This document shows, piece after piece, positions 62,392 to 64,000 of a stretch of 64,000 bases of DNA (position 1 is its first letter; every line of letters begins with the position of its first letter). The DNA lies in the NCBI RefSeq assembly GCF_019391655.1, contig NZ_JAHXPQ010000001.1, forward strand, positions 186,001 through 250,000, read 5' to 3'. The notes under the pieces are model-generated. The model had not been told where the DNA came from, ran no database searches, and saw nothing but the letters and a program-made list of their open reading frames with translations. The translations under genes and the position numbers were made by a program. This DNA is from Mucilaginibacter rivuli. GTDB taxonomy: Bacteria; Bacteroidota; Bacteroidia; Sphingobacteriales; Sphingobacteriaceae.

Positions 62392-63708
62392 ATGGCTACA
62401 ATAAATTTAAGGGCCTTTCCTTACTCAGAAGATGTAGCCTGCCCTAAATGCAAGGACCAGATAGTGCTTTACGACCCCGAGGGTAGTGAATTTTGTGTGT
62501 GCCGATCTTGTAATTCACTTATTCGCTTTTCGGGCAAGAGTACGCCTGTTTTTCAAAAACACATTTTACCGCTAAAACAAGAGCCTGTAATTAAACTGGG
62601 CTCGATAGGTGCTTTTAATGATTATACCTTTAAGGTAATTGGCTATATAGAAAAAAAGGAAAAAGGCACTGCTTACGCGTGGCGCGAATATATTCTTTAC
62701 AACTATGAAAAAGGTTATGCTAATTTTGCAGAGTACGATGGCCATTGGACATTTGTTGCAGGAAAGGAGTTTTACCCTGACCTTGAAGTGCTCAAAAACA
62801 ACAATTGGGATTTTATTGACTACGGAGAAAATGAATACAAACTTTTTAATAAATATACCGCTGTAACCACTGCGCTGATTGGTGAGTTTGACTGGGATAT
62901 TTTGCACGAGCAGGCCCATGTATCAGAGTTTGTTGCAGCCCCTAATATTATTTATAATGAGCAGGGGAAACCGGGGATATCGGGTGCCGATTTTTATCTC
63001 GGTAAATATGTTCAGCCTGCCGAAATAGCTGAGGCCTTTAAAGTAAACCTTGATCAATTTCCCGAGAAAATAGGTATTGGCGCTAATGAACCATCTGTAC
63101 ATGCTAAACGATGGTTTGCAGTAGCTAAAATTACTCCATTGTTAATCATATTATTGGCGGTTGTCGGGCTTATTGTATCATTTACCCACCCGGAGTACCA
63201 GGTTATGAGTAATGATTATTACATCGTAAATGATTCTACCAAGCTTAACGAGTTTAAGCCGTTTGTTACGCAATCATTCAACTTAAAGAACACCTCATCA
63301 GCATTGGAGTTTTTTATAAGATCGGATATTGACAACAATTGGGTAGAAGCAACCGTAGTATTGGTTAATGAAAGTAATAACCAAAGTTGGGAAGTGACCG
63401 AAAGTATTGAATATTATCACGGATATGAAGATGGAGAAAGTTGGTCGGAAGGTTCGCAGGTTGCCAATGTGCTCTTGTCTGCTATTCCGCGCGGCAAATA
63501 CCATTTAAATATTTACCCGGCATCCGGCGATCTGAACAGTAAAAACATCCATATTAACATTGTTGCTGATCCGATCATATGGCGAAATGTATGGGTTTCT
63601 ATTTTATTACTATGCCTTTACCCGTTTTATGTTTGGTTAAGGATGCGCATGTTCGAAAAAAAGAGGTGGATGAACAGTGATTATTCACCGTATGAAACTC
63701 ACAACTAA
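62392..63708 (+). CDS. DUF4178-domain membrane protein with zinc ribbon
   Basis: A 438-residue protein. It begins with a zinc-ribbon-like CPKC / CRSC pair (Cys17, Cys20, Cys37, Cys40 by position). DUF4178 follows (about 65-200; GSIGAFNDYTFKVIGYIEKK, then YAWREYILYN). Two transmembrane helices lie near 243-263 and 407-425, with an external region between them. Its function is not known; it occurs with SpeD-like and DUF350 proteins in many genomes. It starts 1 bp after speD-like. Confidence 0.85.
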   Translation: MATINLRAFPYSEDVACPKCKDQIVLYDPEGSEFCVCRSCNSLIRFSGKSTPVFQKHILPLKQEPVIKLGSIGAFNDYTFKVIGYIEKKEKGTAYAWREYILYNYEKGYANFAEYDGHWTFVAGKEFYPDLEVLKNNNWDFIDYGENEYKLFNKYTAVTTALIGEFDWDILHEQAHVSEFVAAPNIIYNEQGKPGISGADFYLGKYVQPAEIAEAFKVNLDQFPEKIGIGANEPSVHAKRWFAVAKITPLLIILLAVVGLIVSFTHPEYQVMSNDYYIVNDSTKLNEFKPFVTQSFNLKNTSSALEFFIRSDIDNNWVEATVVLVNESNNQSWEVTESIEYYHGYEDGESWSEGSQVANVLLSAIPRGKYHLNIYPASGDLNSKNIHINIVADPIIWRNVWVSILLLCLYPFYVWLRMRMFEKKRWMNSDYSPYETHN

Positions 63709-63709
63709 A

Positions 63710-63886
63710 ATGAAATATATTAAAGCGGTACGCATTTACCTGGTTTTGGCTTTTTTAATAATAGGGTATTACGCTTACAGTTCCTTTTATGGGATAGCCT
63801 TTTGGGAAAGCAGTACAATAACCAAAAACACTGAATATAATAACAATAGCCACGTAAGGGGTGTTCACGTATTTTATCACAAATAA
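63710..63886 (+). CDS. Small membrane protein, unknown
   Basis: A 58-residue protein with one N-terminal helix (AVRIYLVLAFLIIGYYAYSS) and a short polar tail. The start is ATG 63710, one base after the DUF4178 stop; an earlier in-frame ATG at 63677 would overlap the DUF4178 gene. It sits between DUF4178 and DUF350, so it probably belongs to the same complex. Confidence 0.65.
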   Translation: MKYIKAVRIYLVLAFLIIGYYAYSSFYGIAFWESSTITKNTEYNNNSHVRGVHVFYHK

Positions 63887-63898
63887 AAGATTATTATT

Positions 63899-64000
63899 AT
63901 GAGCTTACACGAATTAATTAACTACAAGTACATTATAGCTTCTATATTGTATTCGGCAATAGGGATCATTATCCTGCTGATATCGTATTGGATAATTGAA
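63899..64000 (+). CDS. DUF350 membrane protein, cut by window edge
   Basis: 34 codons visible, starting MSLHELINYKYII and then a hydrophobic helix (ASILYSAIGIIILLISYWII). The pattern is that of DUF350 (YjfL-like), a protein with paired four-helix repeats. It starts 12 bp after the small membrane-protein gene. The remainder, and any ATP-grasp or spermidine-synthase-like partners, lies to the right of the window. Confidence 0.7.
   Translation, partial: MSLHELINYKYIIASILYSAIGIIILLISYWIIE

Overview
The window is a stretch of a Bacteroidota chromosome, most likely from the Sphingobacteriaceae (Mucilaginibacter/Pedobacter-like). The reasons are promoters of the Bacteroidota type (TTG, about 19-21 bp, then TAnnTTTG), an S16 protein with a long acidic tail, DUF5687, DUF4159 and DUF4175 genes, paired SGNH esterases and pectinesterases, and several families of dispersed palindromic repeats. 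The genus is an inference. No rRNA, tRNA, CRISPR array or phage genes were seen.

Layout. 1-12.8 kb holds housekeeping and envelope genes: purD (cut by the left edge), a VanX-like dipeptidase, a TlpA-like thioredoxin, an arginase-fold protein lacking metal ligands, an SDR, a SerB-SerA-ACT fusion, UspA, a ClC transporter, a lipoprotein and a large SNF2 ATPase. 12.8-17.6 kb is an accessory patch with a repeat-rich gap, two unknown genes and an AT-rich type II restriction island (Vsr, C5-methyltransferase, HNH nuclease). 17.7-28.9 kb carries dapF, a DegP/Q protease, rpsP-rimM, trmD and rplS. This ribosome and tRNA-modification set is split by a 3,988-bp IS1595-family transposon (22256-26243) with complete inverted repeats, an 8-bp target duplication and seven cargo ORFs, including a Panacea-type toxin-antitoxin pair. 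It landed inside the promoter and operator of a small membrane-protein/XRE operon.

29-41 kb contains DNA repair genes (ATP-dependent ligase with its exonuclease, an AlkA-like glycosylase, RarA), a C-terminal processing protease and an ABC exporter of the DUF5687 type. 40.9-51.3 kb is one long leftward operon: MoxR, DUF58, BatA-like, DUF4175 and a large membrane protein, running on into TldD and TldE. A DUF4159 gene diverges from it. 52.8-56.8 kb has an S9 peptidase and an unknown exported protein. 57.2-62.0 kb is a pectin side-chain cluster: a sugar-dehydrogenase-like beta-propeller, two rhamnogalacturonan acetylesterases and two pectinesterases. From 62.0 kb to the right edge runs a promoter-driven cluster of a SpeD-like decarboxylase, DUF4178, a small membrane protein and DUF350 (cut by the edge), a poorly understood membrane-associated system.

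The most notable observations are the complete cargo-bearing IS1595 transposon and its split target promoter, the SpeD/DUF4178/DUF350 cluster with a Cys-to-Ser change at a catalytic position, the SerB-SerA-ACT fusion without a Rossmann domain, the degenerate arginase-fold protein, and six dispersed repeat families, one with compensatory base changes between its two copies.
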